DNA of 37,971 nt. It comes from Pseudomonadota bacterium. Lineage in GTDB: Bacteria > Pseudomonadota > Gammaproteobacteria > Steroidobacterales > Steroidobacteraceae. This document shows, one piece after another, positions 1-10,779 of the stretch; within the stretch, counting starts at the first letter, position 1, and each line of letters opens with the position of its first letter. The DNA lies in NCBI GenBank assembly GCA_021822385.1, contig JAKARC010000024.1, positions 1 to 37,971 on the forward strand, in the 5' to 3' direction. The notes beneath the pieces were generated by a model. It did no database searches. It had not been told where the DNA came from and saw nothing but the letters and a program-made list of their open reading frames with translations. The translations under genes were made by a program, and so were the position numbers.

Positions 1-823
1 GGCCGCTCGCGTCCACCATGAAGTCGGCCCGCCCCCAGCCCTCGGCGCCCACGGCGGCGAAGGCCGCGCGCGCGAGGTTGGCCAGATGTCGCTCAGCCGG
101 CGCCGACAGACCCGAGGGGCAGAAGTAGCGCGTGTCGTCGCGCTGATATTTCGCCGCGTAATCGTAGAAATGGCCCGGGGTCTCGATCCGGATCGACGGC
201 AACGCCGCGCCCTGCAGCAATGCCACCGTATACTCCGCGCCGCTCACCCAGGCCTCGGCGAACACACTGCGATCGACGGCCCGCGCGGCCGCGTACGCGC
301 GCGGGAGATCCTCGGCGTGCTCGACCTTGCTCATGCCGACACTCGAGCCCTGGCCGCCGGGCTTGACGATCACGGGCAGCGGCAGCCGCTCAAGGGCGAG
401 CTCGAAGTCCTCCGGGCCGCGCAGCTCGAGCGCTGCGGGTGTCGGCACCCCGCAGGCCTCGGCGAGGCGCTTGGTGCGCAACTTGTCCATGGCGATCGCC
501 GAGCCCATGACCCCGGAGCCGGTGTACGGCACGCCGAGATATTCGAGCGCGCCTTGCACCGTGCCATCCTCTCCGCCCGGTCCGTGCAGCGCGATCCACA
601 CACGATCGAAGCCGGCGCCGGCGAGCTCGAGGAGCGAGCGCGCGCGCGGATCGAACAGTTCGGCCGCGACGCCGCGGCGCTCGAGCGCGGCCAGCACCGC
701 CGCACCCGAGAGCAGGGAGATCTCCCGTTCGCTCGAGTCGCCGCCGGCGAGCACCGCGACCCGGCCGAACTCCGTGCTCGCGCTGACGCGACGCTGCGCC
801 GCCGGATCGTAGATCAAACGCAT
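1..823 (-). CDS. ddl: D-alanine--D-alanine ligase Ddl (C-terminus cut by window edge)
   Basis: ATP-grasp ligase that joins two D-alanines for MurF to add to the peptidoglycan precursor in the cytoplasm. The frame is open for 274 codons from the ATG at 823 to the window edge. Visible motifs are the Ddl signature HGPGGEDG (residues 80-87), YTGSGVMGSA, VIVKPGGQGSSVGMSKV, and FYDYAAKYQRDDTRYFCP, followed by EGWGRADFMVD. The last roughly 35-40 residues, which should contain the NTSPGMT magnesium/ATP segment, lie outside the window. The start ATG overlaps the murB stop by one base (TGATG), so translation is probably coupled. Its position after murB is the usual dcw order, with ftsQ/A/Z expected next. 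Confidence 0.96.
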   Translation of the reverse strand, partial: MRLIYDPAAQRRVSASTEFGRVAVLAGGDSSEREISLLSGAAVLAALERRGVAAELFDPRARSLLELAGAGFDRVWIALHGPGGEDGTVQGALEYLGVPYTGSGVMGSAIAMDKLRTKRLAEACGVPTPAALELRGPEDFELALERLPLPVIVKPGGQGSSVGMSKVEHAEDLPRAYAAARAVDRSVFAEAWVSGAEYTVALLQGAALPSIRIETPGHFYDYAAKYQRDDTRYFCPSGLSAPAERHLANLARAAFAAVGAEGWGRADFMVDASG

Positions 824-1731
824 CAGCGCGCCTCCCCCACGATACGCACCTCCGGTTGCAGAGTCAGACCGTGCGTGCGCGCGACCGTCGCCTGCACGTG
901 CAGGAGCAGGGCTTCGATGTCGCTCGCGCTTGCCGCGCCGTGATTGATGATGAAGTTGGCATGTTTGGTCGACACCGAGGCGCCGCCGATGGCAACACCC
1001 TTCAGCCCGCACGCCTCGATCAGGCGCGCCGCATGGTCCCCGGGCGGATTGGCGAACACCGAGCCGCAGCTCCACTCCCCGATCGGCTGAGTGGCCCGGC
1101 GCCGCTCGAGCAGATCGCGTACCTGCGCCTCACCGGCCGCCGCGCCCGTGGCCGGCCCCGGCGCAAAGCGCAGCGTGGCGGCGAGAAACCACTCCTGCGG
1201 CACCGGCGGCTCGACCTGCCGATAGCCGACGCGAAATTCGGCTGCGGCACGCCGATGCTCACGGCCGCGGCGGTCGATGGTCTCGACCTCGAGCACCTGC
1301 CGCCAGGTCTCCCCGCCGAAGGCTCCGGCATTCATGGCGAGCGCCCCGCCCAGGGTGCCGGGAATGCCGGCGAGGAACGCCGCCGGACCGAGCCCCCACT
1401 TGACGCACTGGCGCGCGATGCGGGCGCACGCCACACCGCTCTCGCCATACACCGTGGTCTCGCTGCGCCGCTCCAGCCGATCGAAGGCGCCCTGGGTGCA
1501 GATGACCACGCCCCGGATGCCGCCGTCGCGCACCAGCAGGTTGCTCCCAAGACCGAGCCACAGCAGCGGCACCTCCGGCGGCAGGCTGCGCAGAAACGCC
1601 GCGAGATCGGCCCGACTTTCGGGCGTGAAGAAGATCTCCGCCGGGCCGCCGACATGCCAGGAGGTATGGCGGCTCATCGGCTCCTCGCGCCGGATGCGGC
1701 CCTGGAATTTCTCCGGCAGTGCGACGCTCAT
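823..1731 (-). CDS. murB: UDP-N-acetylenolpyruvoylglucosamine reductase MurB
   Basis: FAD-dependent, NADPH-using reductase that turns UDP-GlcNAc-enolpyruvate into UDP-MurNAc. The product is 302 aa. It shows the FAD-binding stretch [16 protein letters not shown] (about residues 59-74), [20 protein letters not shown], the proton-donor motif [10 protein letters not shown] (Ser224) and a C-terminal PEVRIVGE containing the conserved Glu294. The length and the short loop after GYR fit the shorter type II MurB rather than the roughly 340-aa E. coli enzyme; that is inference from length. The ATG at 1731 overlaps the murC stop as ATGA. It sits inside the mur operon, unlike E. coli, where murB lies elsewhere. 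Confidence 0.97.
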   Translation of the reverse strand: MSVALPEKFQGRIRREEPMSRHTSWHVGGPAEIFFTPESRADLAAFLRSLPPEVPLLWLGLGSNLLVRDGGIRGVVICTQGAFDRLERRSETTVYGESGVACARIARQCVKWGLGPAAFLAGIPGTLGGALAMNAGAFGGETWRQVLEVETIDRRGREHRRAAAEFRVGYRQVEPPVPQEWFLAATLRFAPGPATGAAAGEAQVRDLLERRRATQPIGEWSCGSVFANPPGDHAARLIEACGLKGVAIGGASVSTKHANFIINHGAASASDIEALLLHVQATVARTHGLTLQPEVRIVGEAR

Positions 1732-3179
1732 GGCGCGCTCCGCGGCGGCAACAGCGCCGGCAGGCGCCGCGCCAGCCCGTGCGCGGCGGCGCTGATGTTG
1801 CCAGCGCCCATGGTCACGACCAGATCGCCATCGCGAATCACGTCGCGCAGCGCCTCGGCGAGTTCATCTACACGCTCGACGAACAGCGGCTCGACCTGGC
1901 CGCGGCTGCGCACGGCCCGGCAGATCGCGCGTCCGTCGGCTCCCGCGATCGGCTCCTCCCCGGCCGCATAGACCTCCGTGACCAGCAACACCTCGACGCC
2001 GGCCAGTCCCTTGCCGAAGTCATCGATCAGATCGCGCGTGCGCGTGTACCGGTGCGGCTGGAAGGCGAGCACGATGCGCCGGCCCGGATAACCCTGGCGC
2101 AGCGCCTCGAGCGTCGCGGCGACCTCGGTCGGGTGATGGCCATAGTCGTCGATAACGGTGATCGTTCCGGCGCCGGTGACGATGTCGCCGAGGTTCTGCA
2201 GCCGCCGGTCGATACCCTGGAACTGCGCGAGCGCCGTGCCGATCGCCGCATCCGCCACGCCGAGGTCGGTGGCCACCGCGATCGCGGCCAGGGCATTCAA
2301 CACGTTGTGGGTGCCGGGCAGGTTGATGCGTACCGCCAGGGGCGCACCGTCGGCGCGCTCCACGGTGCACCAGGTCTGCAGACCCTGGCGGCGGACCTCG
2401 ACGGCACGCACGTCGGCATCGGCCCCGAGCCCGTAGGTGAGCACCTGCCGGCCGACGCGCGGGAGGATGGCGCGCACGTGTGCGCAATCGATGCACAGCA
2501 CCGCCAGACCGTAAAACGGCAGGTTGTGCAGGAAATCGACGAAACTCTGCTCGAGCCGCGCGAAGTCCCCGCCGTGCGTGGCGAGGTGATCGTTGTCGAT
2601 GTTGGTGACCACGGCAACGAGCGGCTGCAGATGCATGAACGAGGCGTCGCTCTCGTCGGCCTCGGCCACGAGGTAGCGTCCCGAGCCGAGGCGCGCGTGG
2701 CTGCCGGCGCTCTTCAGCCGCCCGCCGATGACGAAGGTCGGATCCTCGCCGGCCTCGGCGAGGATGCTGGCGATGAGGCTGGTCGTGGTCGTCTTGCCGT
2801 GCGTGCCGGCCACCGCGATTGCATCGCGGAAGCGCATCAGCTCACCGAGCATCTCCGCGCGCGAGACCACCGGAATGCGTTGCGCGAGCGCGGCGGCAAC
2901 CTCGGGGTTGTTCGGGGCAATGGCACCTGAGACCACCAGCACGTCGGCGCCGGCGATATGTTCGGCGGCGTGGCCGATCGCGATGCGCGCCCCGAGCGCC
3001 GCCAGCCGCTCGATCACCGCGCTGTTGCGCGCATCGGAGCCCTGGACGTGGTAGCCGATGTTGAGCAGCACCTCGGCAATGCCGCTCATGCCGCTGCCGC
3101 CGATGCCGACCAGGTGGATGGTCTCGATGCGCCGCATGCGGTCGAAGCCGCTCGGCAGCGTGCCGGCGGGTCTGCTCAT
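1728..3179 (-). CDS. murC: UDP-N-acetylmuramate--L-alanine ligase MurC
   Basis: ATP-dependent ligase adding L-Ala to UDP-MurNAc, the first amino acid of the stem peptide. The protein is 483 aa from the ATG at 3179. The Rossmann start [17 protein letters not shown], the ATP loop GTHGKTTTT (about residue 125), [10 protein letters not shown] and the late [15 protein letters not shown] segment are all visible and typical of MurC. The frame stays open well upstream of 3179, but those residues are the antisense of no family and overlap murG. The ATG at 3179 shares ATGA with the murG stop and gives the normal N-terminus. The length is normal for the family. Confidence 0.97.
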   Translation of the reverse strand: MSRPAGTLPSGFDRMRRIETIHLVGIGGSGMSGIAEVLLNIGYHVQGSDARNSAVIERLAALGARIAIGHAAEHIAGADVLVVSGAIAPNNPEVAAALAQRIPVVSRAEMLGELMRFRDAIAVAGTHGKTTTTSLIASILAEAGEDPTFVIGGRLKSAGSHARLGSGRYLVAEADESDASFMHLQPLVAVVTNIDNDHLATHGGDFARLEQSFVDFLHNLPFYGLAVLCIDCAHVRAILPRVGRQVLTYGLGADADVRAVEVRRQGLQTWCTVERADGAPLAVRINLPGTHNVLNALAAIAVATDLGVADAAIGTALAQFQGIDRRLQNLGDIVTGAGTITVIDDYGHHPTEVAATLEALRQGYPGRRIVLAFQPHRYTRTRDLIDDFGKGLAGVEVLLVTEVYAAGEEPIAGADGRAICRAVRSRGQVEPLFVERVDELAEALRDVIRDGDLVVTMGAGNISAAAHGLARRLPALLPPRSAP

Positions 3180-4255
3180 GCCGCCCTCCCGAGCCAGTGC
3201 ACGCAGCGCTCGGCGAACACCTCCGCCGCCTCGGGATGTGCCAGCGTGCGGGCACACTCGGCCATCGCAATCAGCCGGCGGCGATCCGCGCCCACGCGCT
3301 CGATTTCCGCGGCCAGACGCTCGGCCGTCAGATCTCGCTCCGCGATGAGCACCGCCGCGCCGGCCTGCACCAACAGACGCGCATTGCAGGTCTGATGATC
3401 GTCGACCGCGGCCGGAAAGGGCACGAGGAGCGCGCCGACGCCGGCGGCCGCGAGCTCCGCGACGGTGAGCGCTCCGGCGCGGCAGATCACCAGATCCGCC
3501 CAACCGTAGGCCTCGGCCATGTCGGCAATGAAGGGCTGCACGTCGGCGGCGACGCCGGCGGCGGCATAGTTCTGCCGGCAGGCCTCGCACCAGCGCTCAC
3601 CGGCCTGATGGCGCACCACGCAGCGCACAGCAGTGCGCTGGAGCGCATACGGCACCACCGTATTCAGGCGCAGCGCACCCTGACTGCCGCCGACGACCAG
3701 CACGTGCACAGCAGCACCGCGACGGCCGAGGCGCTCCTGCGGCGGCGGCAGCGCGCTGATCTCGCGCCGCACCGGATTGCCGATGACCTGGGCATGCACG
3801 CGCGCCGGGAAGCTGCCGGGGAATGCGGCCAGCACCTCACGGGCGAGCGGCGCGAGCGCCCGGTTCGTAAAGCCGGCAATGGCGTTCTGCTCGTGGATCA
3901 GCAACGGCCGCCGTGTCAGCCACGCGGCGATCCCCCCCGGTCCGGTCACGAAGCCCCCGAGCCCGACCACCAGGCGCGGCCGGCGCCGCCGCATCACCGC
4001 GAGCGCCTGCCACAGCGCCACGGCGAGCCGCCACGGCGCCGCGAGCCGCGTGCGCCAGCCCTTGCCACGCAAGCCGCCGACCGACAGCCACTCGATCGGG
4101 ATGTCTTCGGCGCCGATCACCCGTGCCTCGATGCCGCGCCGAGTGCCGAGCCAGACCACCTCCACGGAGCGCTCGCGCAGGCGCCGTGCCAACTCGAGTG
4201 CCGGGAACACATGCCCGCCGGTGCCGCCCGCCATGATGAGTACCGGTCCTTTCAT
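3176..4255 (-). CDS. murG: UDP-GlcNAc:lipid I N-acetylglucosaminyltransferase MurG
   Basis: Membrane-associated GT28 glycosyltransferase that converts lipid I to lipid II on the inner face of the cytoplasmic membrane. The protein is 359 aa. The N-terminal glycine-rich loop [13 protein letters not shown] (GGTGGH at residues 10-15), [13 protein letters not shown], the domain-linking [10 protein letters not shown] and the C-terminal donor-site stretch [18 protein letters not shown] are present. The frame extends far upstream, but the ATG at 4255 overlaps the ftsW stop (ATGA) and gives the family N-terminus. It lies between ftsW and murC, the standard dcw order. Confidence 0.97.
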   Translation of the reverse strand: MKGPVLIMAGGTGGHVFPALELARRLRERSVEVVWLGTRRGIEARVIGAEDIPIEWLSVGGLRGKGWRTRLAAPWRLAVALWQALAVMRRRRPRLVVGLGGFVTGPGGIAAWLTRRPLLIHEQNAIAGFTNRALAPLAREVLAAFPGSFPARVHAQVIGNPVRREISALPPPQERLGRRGAAVHVLVVGGSQGALRLNTVVPYALQRTAVRCVVRHQAGERWCEACRQNYAAAGVAADVQPFIADMAEAYGWADLVICRAGALTVAELAAAGVGALLVPFPAAVDDHQTCNARLLVQAGAAVLIAERDLTAERLAAEIERVGADRRRLIAMAECARTLAHPEAAEVFAERCVHWLGRAA

Positions 4256-5445
4256 GCGGCGCTCGGGTCGCGGGCCTGGGCCGCCCCGCGGGTCTGGATC
4301 ACCGTCTCGTGATGGATGCGCAGCAGGATCCCGATCCAGATCAACGTGGTGATCACGTTCGAGCGCCCGTAGCTCATCAGTGGCAGCGGCAGGCCTTTGG
4401 TGGGCAGCACCCCCATGTTTACCCCGATGTTGATGAACGCCTGCATGCCGAGCCACAGGCCAAAGCCGGCGGCGAGCAGCTGATGGAAGGTGAGCCCGGC
4501 GCGCCCGGCGCGCCCGGCGATCTGGAACGCGCGCCAGATGAGCCCGACGAACAGGGCGATGGTGAGCAGCGCACCGGCGAGACCCAGCTCCTCGCACAGC
4601 ACCGCGAACAGGAAGTCGGTGTAGGCCTCGGGCAGATAGAACAGCTTCTGCACGCTGTTGCCGAGGCCGACCCCGAACAGCTTGCCGCGGCCGATCGCGA
4701 TCAGCGACTGGGTGAGCTGGAATCCGGCGCCATAGGGCTGTGACCACGGATCGAGAAAGCCGGTGAGCCGCCGCATGCGATACGGCGAGGTGACCGCGAG
4801 CACGGTGAAGGCGATCGTGGCCGCCAGCGTGATGCCGAAGACGTGCCGCGGCCGGGCGCCGGCGAGAAAGAGCATGCCGAAGCCGGTGGCGAACAGCACG
4901 AGCGCACCGCCGAAGTTCGGCTCCGCCAGCATCAGGACCGAGAACAGCGTGAGCATGCCGAGCGGCTTGGCGAGCCCGCCGAAGGACTCGCCGAGCTCGT
5001 GCTGGTGGCGCGCGGCATAGCTCGCCACATAGATGAGGACAAGCACGCGCGCCAGATCCGAGATCTGGAAGCTGAACCCGGCCAGGTGCAGCCAGCGCCG
5101 CCCCCCGTTCACGCGCTCCCCGAGTCCCGGCACCAGCACCGCGAGCAGCAGCACGGTCGCCAGGACGAGCAGCGCCGGGGAGAGCCGCTCGAGCCGTTCG
5201 CATTTGAAGCTGAAGGCGACGATGCCGCCGGCCACGCCGAGCAGCACTGCGATCAGCTGCCGCTCGATGAAGTAGAACGGATTGCCGGTGTCGTGTGCGG
5301 CAATGGAAATCGATGCCGAAGTGAGCATGATCAGGCCGAACAGGAGCAGGGCGAGCACCAGCGCGAGCGTCACCGGATCGACGAACACGGCGCGGGCACG
5401 CACGCTCGAGCGCGCGAACGACATGGGTGTCCGTTCCGGACTCAT
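4252..5445 (-). CDS. ftsW: SEDS-family septal peptidoglycan glycosyltransferase FtsW
   Basis: Polytopic inner-membrane SEDS protein that polymerises lipid II at the division septum with FtsI. The product is 397 aa from the ATG at 5445, with about ten hydrophobic segments. Conserved family pieces include NPFYFIERQLIAVLLG, the region NGGRRWLHLAGFSFQISDLARV, the loop PYGAGFQLTQSLIAIGRGKLFGVGLGNSVQK, PEAYTDFLFAVLCEELG and the C-terminal PTKGLPLPLMSYGRS. An in-frame ATG at 5424 is a possible alternative start. The ATG at 5445 is preferred because it makes the ATGA overlap with murD seen at almost every junction here. Confidence 0.96.
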   Translation of the reverse strand: MSPERTPMSFARSSVRARAVFVDPVTLALVLALLLFGLIMLTSASISIAAHDTGNPFYFIERQLIAVLLGVAGGIVAFSFKCERLERLSPALLVLATVLLLAVLVPGLGERVNGGRRWLHLAGFSFQISDLARVLVLIYVASYAARHQHELGESFGGLAKPLGMLTLFSVLMLAEPNFGGALVLFATGFGMLFLAGARPRHVFGITLAATIAFTVLAVTSPYRMRRLTGFLDPWSQPYGAGFQLTQSLIAIGRGKLFGVGLGNSVQKLFYLPEAYTDFLFAVLCEELGLAGALLTIALFVGLIWRAFQIAGRAGRAGLTFHQLLAAGFGLWLGMQAFINIGVNMGVLPTKGLPLPLMSYGRSNVITTLIWIGILLRIHHETVIQTRGAAQARDPSAA

Positions 5446-6797
5446 GTCGAGAGCTCCCGCACCGCTTCGGCGAAGGCCTCGCCGCGGTGCGCGTAGTCGC
5501 GGAACATGTCGAGACTGGCGCAGGCCGGCGAGAGCAGCACGGTATCCCCGCGCCGGGCGACGCGCGCGGCCGCCGCCACGGCCGCGGACATCGAGCCGCA
5601 GATCTCGCTCGGACAGACATCGGCGAGCGCGTGCGCGAGCCGCTCGGCATCCCGCCCGATCAACACCACGTGGCGCACCTTGCCGCGCATCGCCGCGGCG
5701 AGCGGCGTGAAGTCCTGATTCTTGCCCTCGCCCCCGGCGATGAGCACGAGCGGACCGTCGAGGCCGTTCACCGCCGCGAGCGTCGCGCCGACATTGGTGC
5801 CCTTGGAGTCGTCGATGTAAACCACACCGGCAACCTCGGCCACCCACTGCGTCCGGTGCGCAAGGCCCGAAAACTCCTGCAGCTCGGCGAGCGCCGCGGG
5901 CAGCGGCAGCCCGAGCGCCTCGGCGAGCGCAAGCGCGGCGAGCGCATTGGCGGCGTTGTGCACCCCGCGGATGCGCAGCGCGGTGAGCGGCAGCAACGGT
6001 TCGCCGCGCCGCGCGAGCCATGGCCCGCCATGCTCGCATATGCTGTAGAGCGCCGCCGCCGCACCGGCGACGGAAAACCCGAGCACGGGCTGTCCGGCCC
6101 GCGTCATGCGCGCCACGAGCGGATCGTCCAGATTGACCACCGCGGTCTCGCAGCGCTGGAAGATGCGCGCCTTGGCGAGCGCGTAATCCTGCAGGGATGC
6201 GTAACGATCAAGATGATCCGCGCTCACATTGAGCACGGCGGCGGCCTTCAGATCGAGCGATTCGGTGGTGTCGAGCTGGAAGCTCGACAATTCGAGCACG
6301 AACAGGTCCGTCGGATCCGCCGCGTGCTGCGCCGCGGTGAGCAGATCGAGCGCCGGCTCGCCGAGATTGCCCCCCACCCGCACCCGCAGGCCGGCGCGCG
6401 CCGCCATGCGCCCGAGGAGCGTTGTCACCGTGCTCTTGCCGTTGGTGCCGGTAATGGCAGCCACCGGCGCGCTCACTGCGCGCGCGAACAGCTCGATATC
6501 CCCGAAGATCTCGAGGCCGCGCCGGCGCGCCTCGGCAAAAAACGGCAGCTCGAGCGGCAGACCGGGCGAGGCGAGCACGCACACGGCCGCATCGAGCAGG
6601 TGCGGGTCGAGCCCACCCAGACGCATCGGGATGTCCGCACCCAGGGCGCGCAGCTGCGCCAGTCCGGGCGGATCGGTGCGGGTGTCGGTGAGCGCGATGC
6701 GCCAGCCGTGCTCGCGCAGATAGCGCGCACACGAAAGGCCGGTGCGTCCGAGCCCGGCGATGACGGCGGTGGCGGGTTTTGGGCTCGGGGCGTTCAT
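5442..6797 (-). CDS. murD: UDP-N-acetylmuramoyl-L-alanine--D-glutamate ligase MurD
   Basis: Cytoplasmic ATP-dependent ligase that adds D-glutamate to UDP-MurNAc-L-Ala. The protein is 451 aa. The N-terminal [15 protein letters not shown] nucleotide-sugar fold, the ATP loop [15 protein letters not shown] (GTNGKST at residues 117-123), the central LELSSFQLD, the [19 protein letters not shown] block and [16 protein letters not shown] are classic MurD. The ATG at 6797 overlaps the mraY stop (ATGA). Upstream in-frame codons lie inside mraY in another frame and are not part of the gene. Confidence 0.97.
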   Translation of the reverse strand: MNAPSPKPATAVIAGLGRTGLSCARYLREHGWRIALTDTRTDPPGLAQLRALGADIPMRLGGLDPHLLDAAVCVLASPGLPLELPFFAEARRRGLEIFGDIELFARAVSAPVAAITGTNGKSTVTTLLGRMAARAGLRVRVGGNLGEPALDLLTAAQHAADPTDLFVLELSSFQLDTTESLDLKAAAVLNVSADHLDRYASLQDYALAKARIFQRCETAVVNLDDPLVARMTRAGQPVLGFSVAGAAAALYSICEHGGPWLARRGEPLLPLTALRIRGVHNAANALAALALAEALGLPLPAALAELQEFSGLAHRTQWVAEVAGVVYIDDSKGTNVGATLAAVNGLDGPLVLIAGGEGKNQDFTPLAAAMRGKVRHVVLIGRDAERLAHALADVCPSEICGSMSAAVAAAARVARRGDTVLLSPACASLDMFRDYAHRGEAFAEAVRELST

Positions 6798-7879
6798 CGG
6801 AGTTTGAGGGTCGCGAGCCCGGCCAACACCAGGATGAGCGAGATGATCCAGAAGCGCACGATGACCTTCGGCTCGGCCCAGCCTTTCAGTTCGAAGTGAT
6901 GATGGAGCGGGGCCATGCGGAAGATGCGCCGGCCGGTGAGCTTGAAGGACGCCACCTGCAGAATCACCGAGGCGGTCTCGAGCACGAACACCCCGCCCAT
7001 CAAGAGCGCCACGAGCTCCTGGCGCACCATGACGGCGATCAACCCGAGCGCCCCTCCGATGGCGAGCGCCCCGACATCGCCCATAAACACCTGCGCCGGA
7101 TAGGCGTTGAACCAGAGAAAGCCGAGGCCCGCCCCCGAGAGCGCCGAGCAGAAGATCAGCAGCTCCCCAGCGCCGGGTATCGAGGGAATGTCGAGGTAAT
7201 GGGCAAACACGACGTTGCCGCTGGCGTAGGCAAAGATGCCGAGCGCGGCCGACACGAGCGCCGCGGGCATGATGGCAAGTCCGTCGAGTCCGTCGGTCAG
7301 GTTGACGGCATTGCTCATGCCGACGGTCATCAGATAGGCGATGAGGATGAACGCCGGCGCCGGCAGCGGCTCGGCGAACGACTTCAGGAAGGGCAGATAC
7401 AGCGTCGTCTGGGCCGGCACTTTTGCCGTGTAGAACAACACGGCCGCGACGCCCACGCCGACCACCGACTGCCACAGATACTTCCAGCGCGCCGGCAGAC
7501 CGCGCGCATTGCGCACGACGAGCTTGCGGTAATCGTCGATGAAACCGATCAGGCCGAAGGCCAGCGTGACCACCAACACCAGCCAGATCTGGCGGCTGGT
7601 GAGCGAGGCCCACAGCAGTGTGCTCACGACGGTGGCGACCAGGATCAGCGTGCCGCCCATGGTCGGGGTCCCCGCCTTGGGCAGATGACTCTGGGGGCCG
7701 TCGCTGCGCACGACCTGGCCGATCTGATAGCGCGAGAGCCGCTCGATCATGACCGGCCCGACCAGCAGCGACACCACGAGCGCGGAACCCATGGCGAGAA
7801 TCGCCCGGAAGGTCAGATACGAAAACACATTGAACCCGGAGTACCAGGCGACCAGCCGGTGCGCGAGCCAGAAGAGCAT
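6794..7879 (-). CDS. mraY: Phospho-N-acetylmuramoyl-pentapeptide transferase MraY
   Basis: Integral inner-membrane enzyme that transfers phospho-MurNAc-pentapeptide to undecaprenyl phosphate, giving lipid I. The product is 361 aa with about ten membrane segments. Catalytic and magnesium residues are visible: IGFIDDYRK (Asp115 and Asp116, the same numbers as E. coli), [19 protein letters not shown] (Asp268) and the HHHFELKGW stretch near the C-terminus. Its ATG directly abuts the murF stop (TGAATG), the only zero-overlap junction in the cluster. The 3' end overlaps murD by four bases. Confidence 0.98.
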   Translation of the reverse strand: MLFWLAHRLVAWYSGFNVFSYLTFRAILAMGSALVVSLLVGPVMIERLSRYQIGQVVRSDGPQSHLPKAGTPTMGGTLILVATVVSTLLWASLTSRQIWLVLVVTLAFGLIGFIDDYRKLVVRNARGLPARWKYLWQSVVGVGVAAVLFYTAKVPAQTTLYLPFLKSFAEPLPAPAFILIAYLMTVGMSNAVNLTDGLDGLAIMPAALVSAALGIFAYASGNVVFAHYLDIPSIPGAGELLIFCSALSGAGLGFLWFNAYPAQVFMGDVGALAIGGALGLIAVMVRQELVALLMGGVFVLETASVILQVASFKLTGRRIFRMAPLHHHFELKGWAEPKVIVRFWIISLILVLAGLATLKLR

Positions 7880-9265
7880 TCAGTGTCCCTCCGGCCGCGC
7901 AGCGCCGCCGGTGAGCGCGCGCACCACGCGCTCGAGCCGGTTGATCCGCGAGCCCTTGACCAGGATCAGCACGTCGGCCCCGGCCTCCTCGAGCGCCGCG
8001 TGCACTGCCTCGATCAGCGCCTCGATCTGCGGAAACCAACGCCCCCCGGCGCCGAAGCGCTCCACCGCGAGCGCCGTGAGCGCGCCCGTGGCGTACAGTC
8101 GCTCGATGCCCTGCTCGCGCGCGAAGACCCCGATCTCGGCGTGCGCGTCCGCGGCGGCTGCGCCGAGCTCGGCCATGTCCCCGAGCACCAGCCAGCGCCG
8201 CCCCGCGCAGGCGGACAGCACCTCGATGCCGGAGCGGACCGAGCTCGGATTGGCGTTGTACGAGTCATCGAGAATCCAGGCGCCGCCCGCGGTGCGCTCG
8301 GGTTGCAGCCGGCCGCTCACCGGACTCACCGCCGCAAGCCCGGCGCCAATGGCCGCGAGATCGGCCCCGGCGCCAGCGGCGGCCGCAGCGGCCGCGAGCG
8401 CGTTGAGCACGTTGTGCCGTCCGCCGAGACGCAGCTCGATCGGCGCTCTGCCGAGCGGACAGCTCAATGTGAACTGGGTGCTGAACCCCGTGCTCGTGAG
8501 GCGGGTCCGGGGCTCGCTCGCGCGGAAGTCCGCCCGCGCCGAGAGGCCGAAACTCACCACCCGCGCGCGCGTCATGCCACGCCAGAGGTCGAAAAATGCG
8601 TCATCGGCATTCAACACGGCGGTGGCGGTGTCCTCGAGGCCGGCAACCGCCTCGCCCTCGGCACGCGCCACGCCCTCCAGGGTGAGGAAGCCCTCGAGAT
8701 GCTCCGCGCCGGCGTTGGTGATCAGGGCCACCGTCGGCCGGGCGATGCGGACCAGCTCGGCGACTTCCCCGGGACGGTTCGTGCCCATCTCGATCACCGC
8801 GCTGCGGTGCGCCATCTCGAGCCGCAGCAGTGTCAGCGGCACCCCGATGTGATTGTTGAGATTGCCGTGCGTGGCAAGGCAGGCGCCGCGGTGGCGAAGA
8901 ATGCTCGCGGTCATCTCCTTGGTCGTGGTCTTGCCGTTGCTGCCGGCGACCCCGACCACCGGTATCGGCAGGGCGGCACGCCAGGCCTGCGCGGCGCGCT
9001 GCAGGGCCTGCAACGCATCCGGCACCGTGATCTGCGCCAGCGCAAGCGGTTGGATGCCCTCGAGCAGCGCGCCGGCCGCGCCGCGCGCGAGCGCGGCGGA
9101 GAGAAACTGCGCGCCATCGAAGCGCGGCCCGCGCAGTGCCACGAACAGCTCTCCGGGTTGCAGCGTGCGGGTGTCGATGGACACGCCGGAGAAGGCGCGA
9201 TCCGCGCCGTGCAGCACACCGCCGCAGGCCTGCGCGAGCGCGCCCAGGGTACGCGGCAGGCTCAT
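7880..9265 (-). CDS. murF: UDP-MurNAc-tripeptide--D-alanyl-D-alanine ligase MurF
   Basis: Ligase that adds the D-Ala-D-Ala made by Ddl to UDP-MurNAc-tripeptide, completing the pentapeptide. The protein is 461 aa. The N-terminal domain carries GVSIDTRTLQPGELFVAL. It is followed by the ATP loop GVAGSNGKTTTKEM (GSNGKTT at residues 108-114), HGNLNNHIGVPLTLL, the EMGTNRPGEV segment and WILDDSYNANPSS. All are diagnostic for MurF. The ATG at 9265 overlaps murE (ATGA). A much longer open frame runs upstream, but it crosses murE in a different frame. Confidence 0.97.
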   Translation of the reverse strand: MSLPRTLGALAQACGGVLHGADRAFSGVSIDTRTLQPGELFVALRGPRFDGAQFLSAALARGAAGALLEGIQPLALAQITVPDALQALQRAAQAWRAALPIPVVGVAGSNGKTTTKEMTASILRHRGACLATHGNLNNHIGVPLTLLRLEMAHRSAVIEMGTNRPGEVAELVRIARPTVALITNAGAEHLEGFLTLEGVARAEGEAVAGLEDTATAVLNADDAFFDLWRGMTRARVVSFGLSARADFRASEPRTRLTSTGFSTQFTLSCPLGRAPIELRLGGRHNVLNALAAAAAAAGAGADLAAIGAGLAAVSPVSGRLQPERTAGGAWILDDSYNANPSSVRSGIEVLSACAGRRWLVLGDMAELGAAAADAHAEIGVFAREQGIERLYATGALTALAVERFGAGGRWFPQIEALIEAVHAALEEAGADVLILVKGSRINRLERVVRALTGGAARPEGH

Positions 9266-10779
9266 GGGTGCACCGCCTCGAGCCCGAGCGCCGCGCGCAC
9301 CACAGCCTGATCGCTGAACGGCCGCGGCTCGCTGCCGTAGATCTGCACCGTCTCGTGACCCTTGCCGGCAATGAGCACCACATCGGCCGCGGTGCTGGCC
9401 GCGAGCGCCGCACCGATGGCGCGCGCCCGGTCGTGCTCGAGTCGCACCGCGCAACCGGCCATGCCCGCGAGAATGTCGGCGGTGATGCGCTCGGGCGCCT
9501 CCGTGCGCGGATTGTCGTCGGTCAGAATGATCTCATCGGCGAGCTCAGCGGCGATGCGGCCCATCAGGGGCCGCTTGCCGCGATCGCGATCGCCCCCGCA
9601 GCCGAACACGACGCGCAACCGGCCGGTGCAGTGCTGCCGGGCACTGCGCAACGCCTGGGCGAGCGCATCCGGGGTGTGGGCATAGTCGACGATGACGAGC
9701 GGCCGCCGGCCATCGGCGCCGAACGCCTCCATACGGCCCGGCGCGGAGCGGCAGCCGCCGAGCGCAGCGCACGCCGCGGCGAGCGGCACATCGGCGCCAA
9801 GCAGGATGCCGAGCACCGTCAACACGTTGTCGGCATTGAAGGCGCCGAGCAGCGGCACATCGAGCTCAGCCTCGCCCCAGCTCGAGTCCACCACGAGGTG
9901 CATGCCGGAGCGATGCACACGCAGCTGGCGGCCCTGGATCCAGTGGGCCGCCTCGGGCCGCGCCCGGCGTGACGTGGCGATCAGGCGGCCGGCGTCGGCG
10001 CGCAGGGCGAGCTCGGCGCCGAACGCATCGTCGATGTTGATCACGCGGTTGACCAGAGACTCGCGCTCGAACAGCCGGCGCTTGGCGCGCCCGTAGGCGG
10101 CCAGAGTGCCGTGGTAATCGAGATGGTCGCGGGTCAGGTTGGTGAAGGCGGCGGTGTGCACGCGCACACCCGCGATGCGCTCCTGGTCGAGCGCGTGCGA
10201 GGAGACCTCCATCCCGACCCACTCCGCCGCGAGCGCACGCAGCTCGGCGAGCTGGCGGTGCACGGTCACGGCATCGGCGGTGGTATACGCGCTCGGCGCG
10301 AGCGCCCCGGGCAGACCGACCCCGAGCGTGCCGCTGTAGGCGGCCCGCCGGCCGCTGCGCGTGAACGCCTGTGCGCAGAGCCAGGCACAGGTGGTCTTGC
10401 CATTGGTACCCGTCACCGCGAGCACCCCCAGCTGTTGCGACGGTTGGCCGAAAAAGCGGTCGGCGATCAGACCGGCGCGCGCGGTGAGCTGCGGCACGGC
10501 CGCCACGTAGATGGCCGGATCGAGCGCCGCGAGCACCCCGGCCGGCTCGGCGGGCGGCTCGTACAACACCGCGCAGGCGCCGCGCGCGATTGCCTCGGGT
10601 GCGAAGGCGAGCCCATGGCGAGCGCGCCCGCGGCAGGCCAGAAAAAGTGTGCCGGAAGCGACCGCACGGCTGTCGAGCGTGAGGTCGCGGATCGGCAGCG
10701 CCGGCGCCCCCTCGATCAGCCCGGCGGTCAGCTCCGTGAGCGAGCGGCAGGACACGGCCGTTTGCGCCAGGGCATTCAT
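9262..10779 (-). CDS. murE: UDP-MurNAc-dipeptide--meso-diaminopimelate ligase MurE
   Basis: Ligase adding the third residue of the stem peptide. The product is 505 aa from the ATG at 10779. It has the substrate motif DLTLDSRAVASGTLFLA, the ATP loop AVTGTNGKTTCAWL (GTNGKTT at residues 124-130), VSSHALDQERIAG, NLTRDHLDYHGTL and VIVDYAHTPDALAQAL. The motif DNPR (residues 422-425) is the known marker of specificity for meso-diaminopimelate rather than L-lysine, so the organism should have DAP-type peptidoglycan (inference). It overlaps both ftsI and murF by four bases. Confidence 0.97.
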   Translation of the reverse strand: MNALAQTAVSCRSLTELTAGLIEGAPALPIRDLTLDSRAVASGTLFLACRGRARHGLAFAPEAIARGACAVLYEPPAEPAGVLAALDPAIYVAAVPQLTARAGLIADRFFGQPSQQLGVLAVTGTNGKTTCAWLCAQAFTRSGRRAAYSGTLGVGLPGALAPSAYTTADAVTVHRQLAELRALAAEWVGMEVSSHALDQERIAGVRVHTAAFTNLTRDHLDYHGTLAAYGRAKRRLFERESLVNRVINIDDAFGAELALRADAGRLIATSRRARPEAAHWIQGRQLRVHRSGMHLVVDSSWGEAELDVPLLGAFNADNVLTVLGILLGADVPLAAACAALGGCRSAPGRMEAFGADGRRPLVIVDYAHTPDALAQALRSARQHCTGRLRVVFGCGGDRDRGKRPLMGRIAAELADEIILTDDNPRTEAPERITADILAGMAGCAVRLEHDRARAIGAALAASTAADVVLIAGKGHETVQIYGSEPRPFSDQAVVRAALGLEAVHP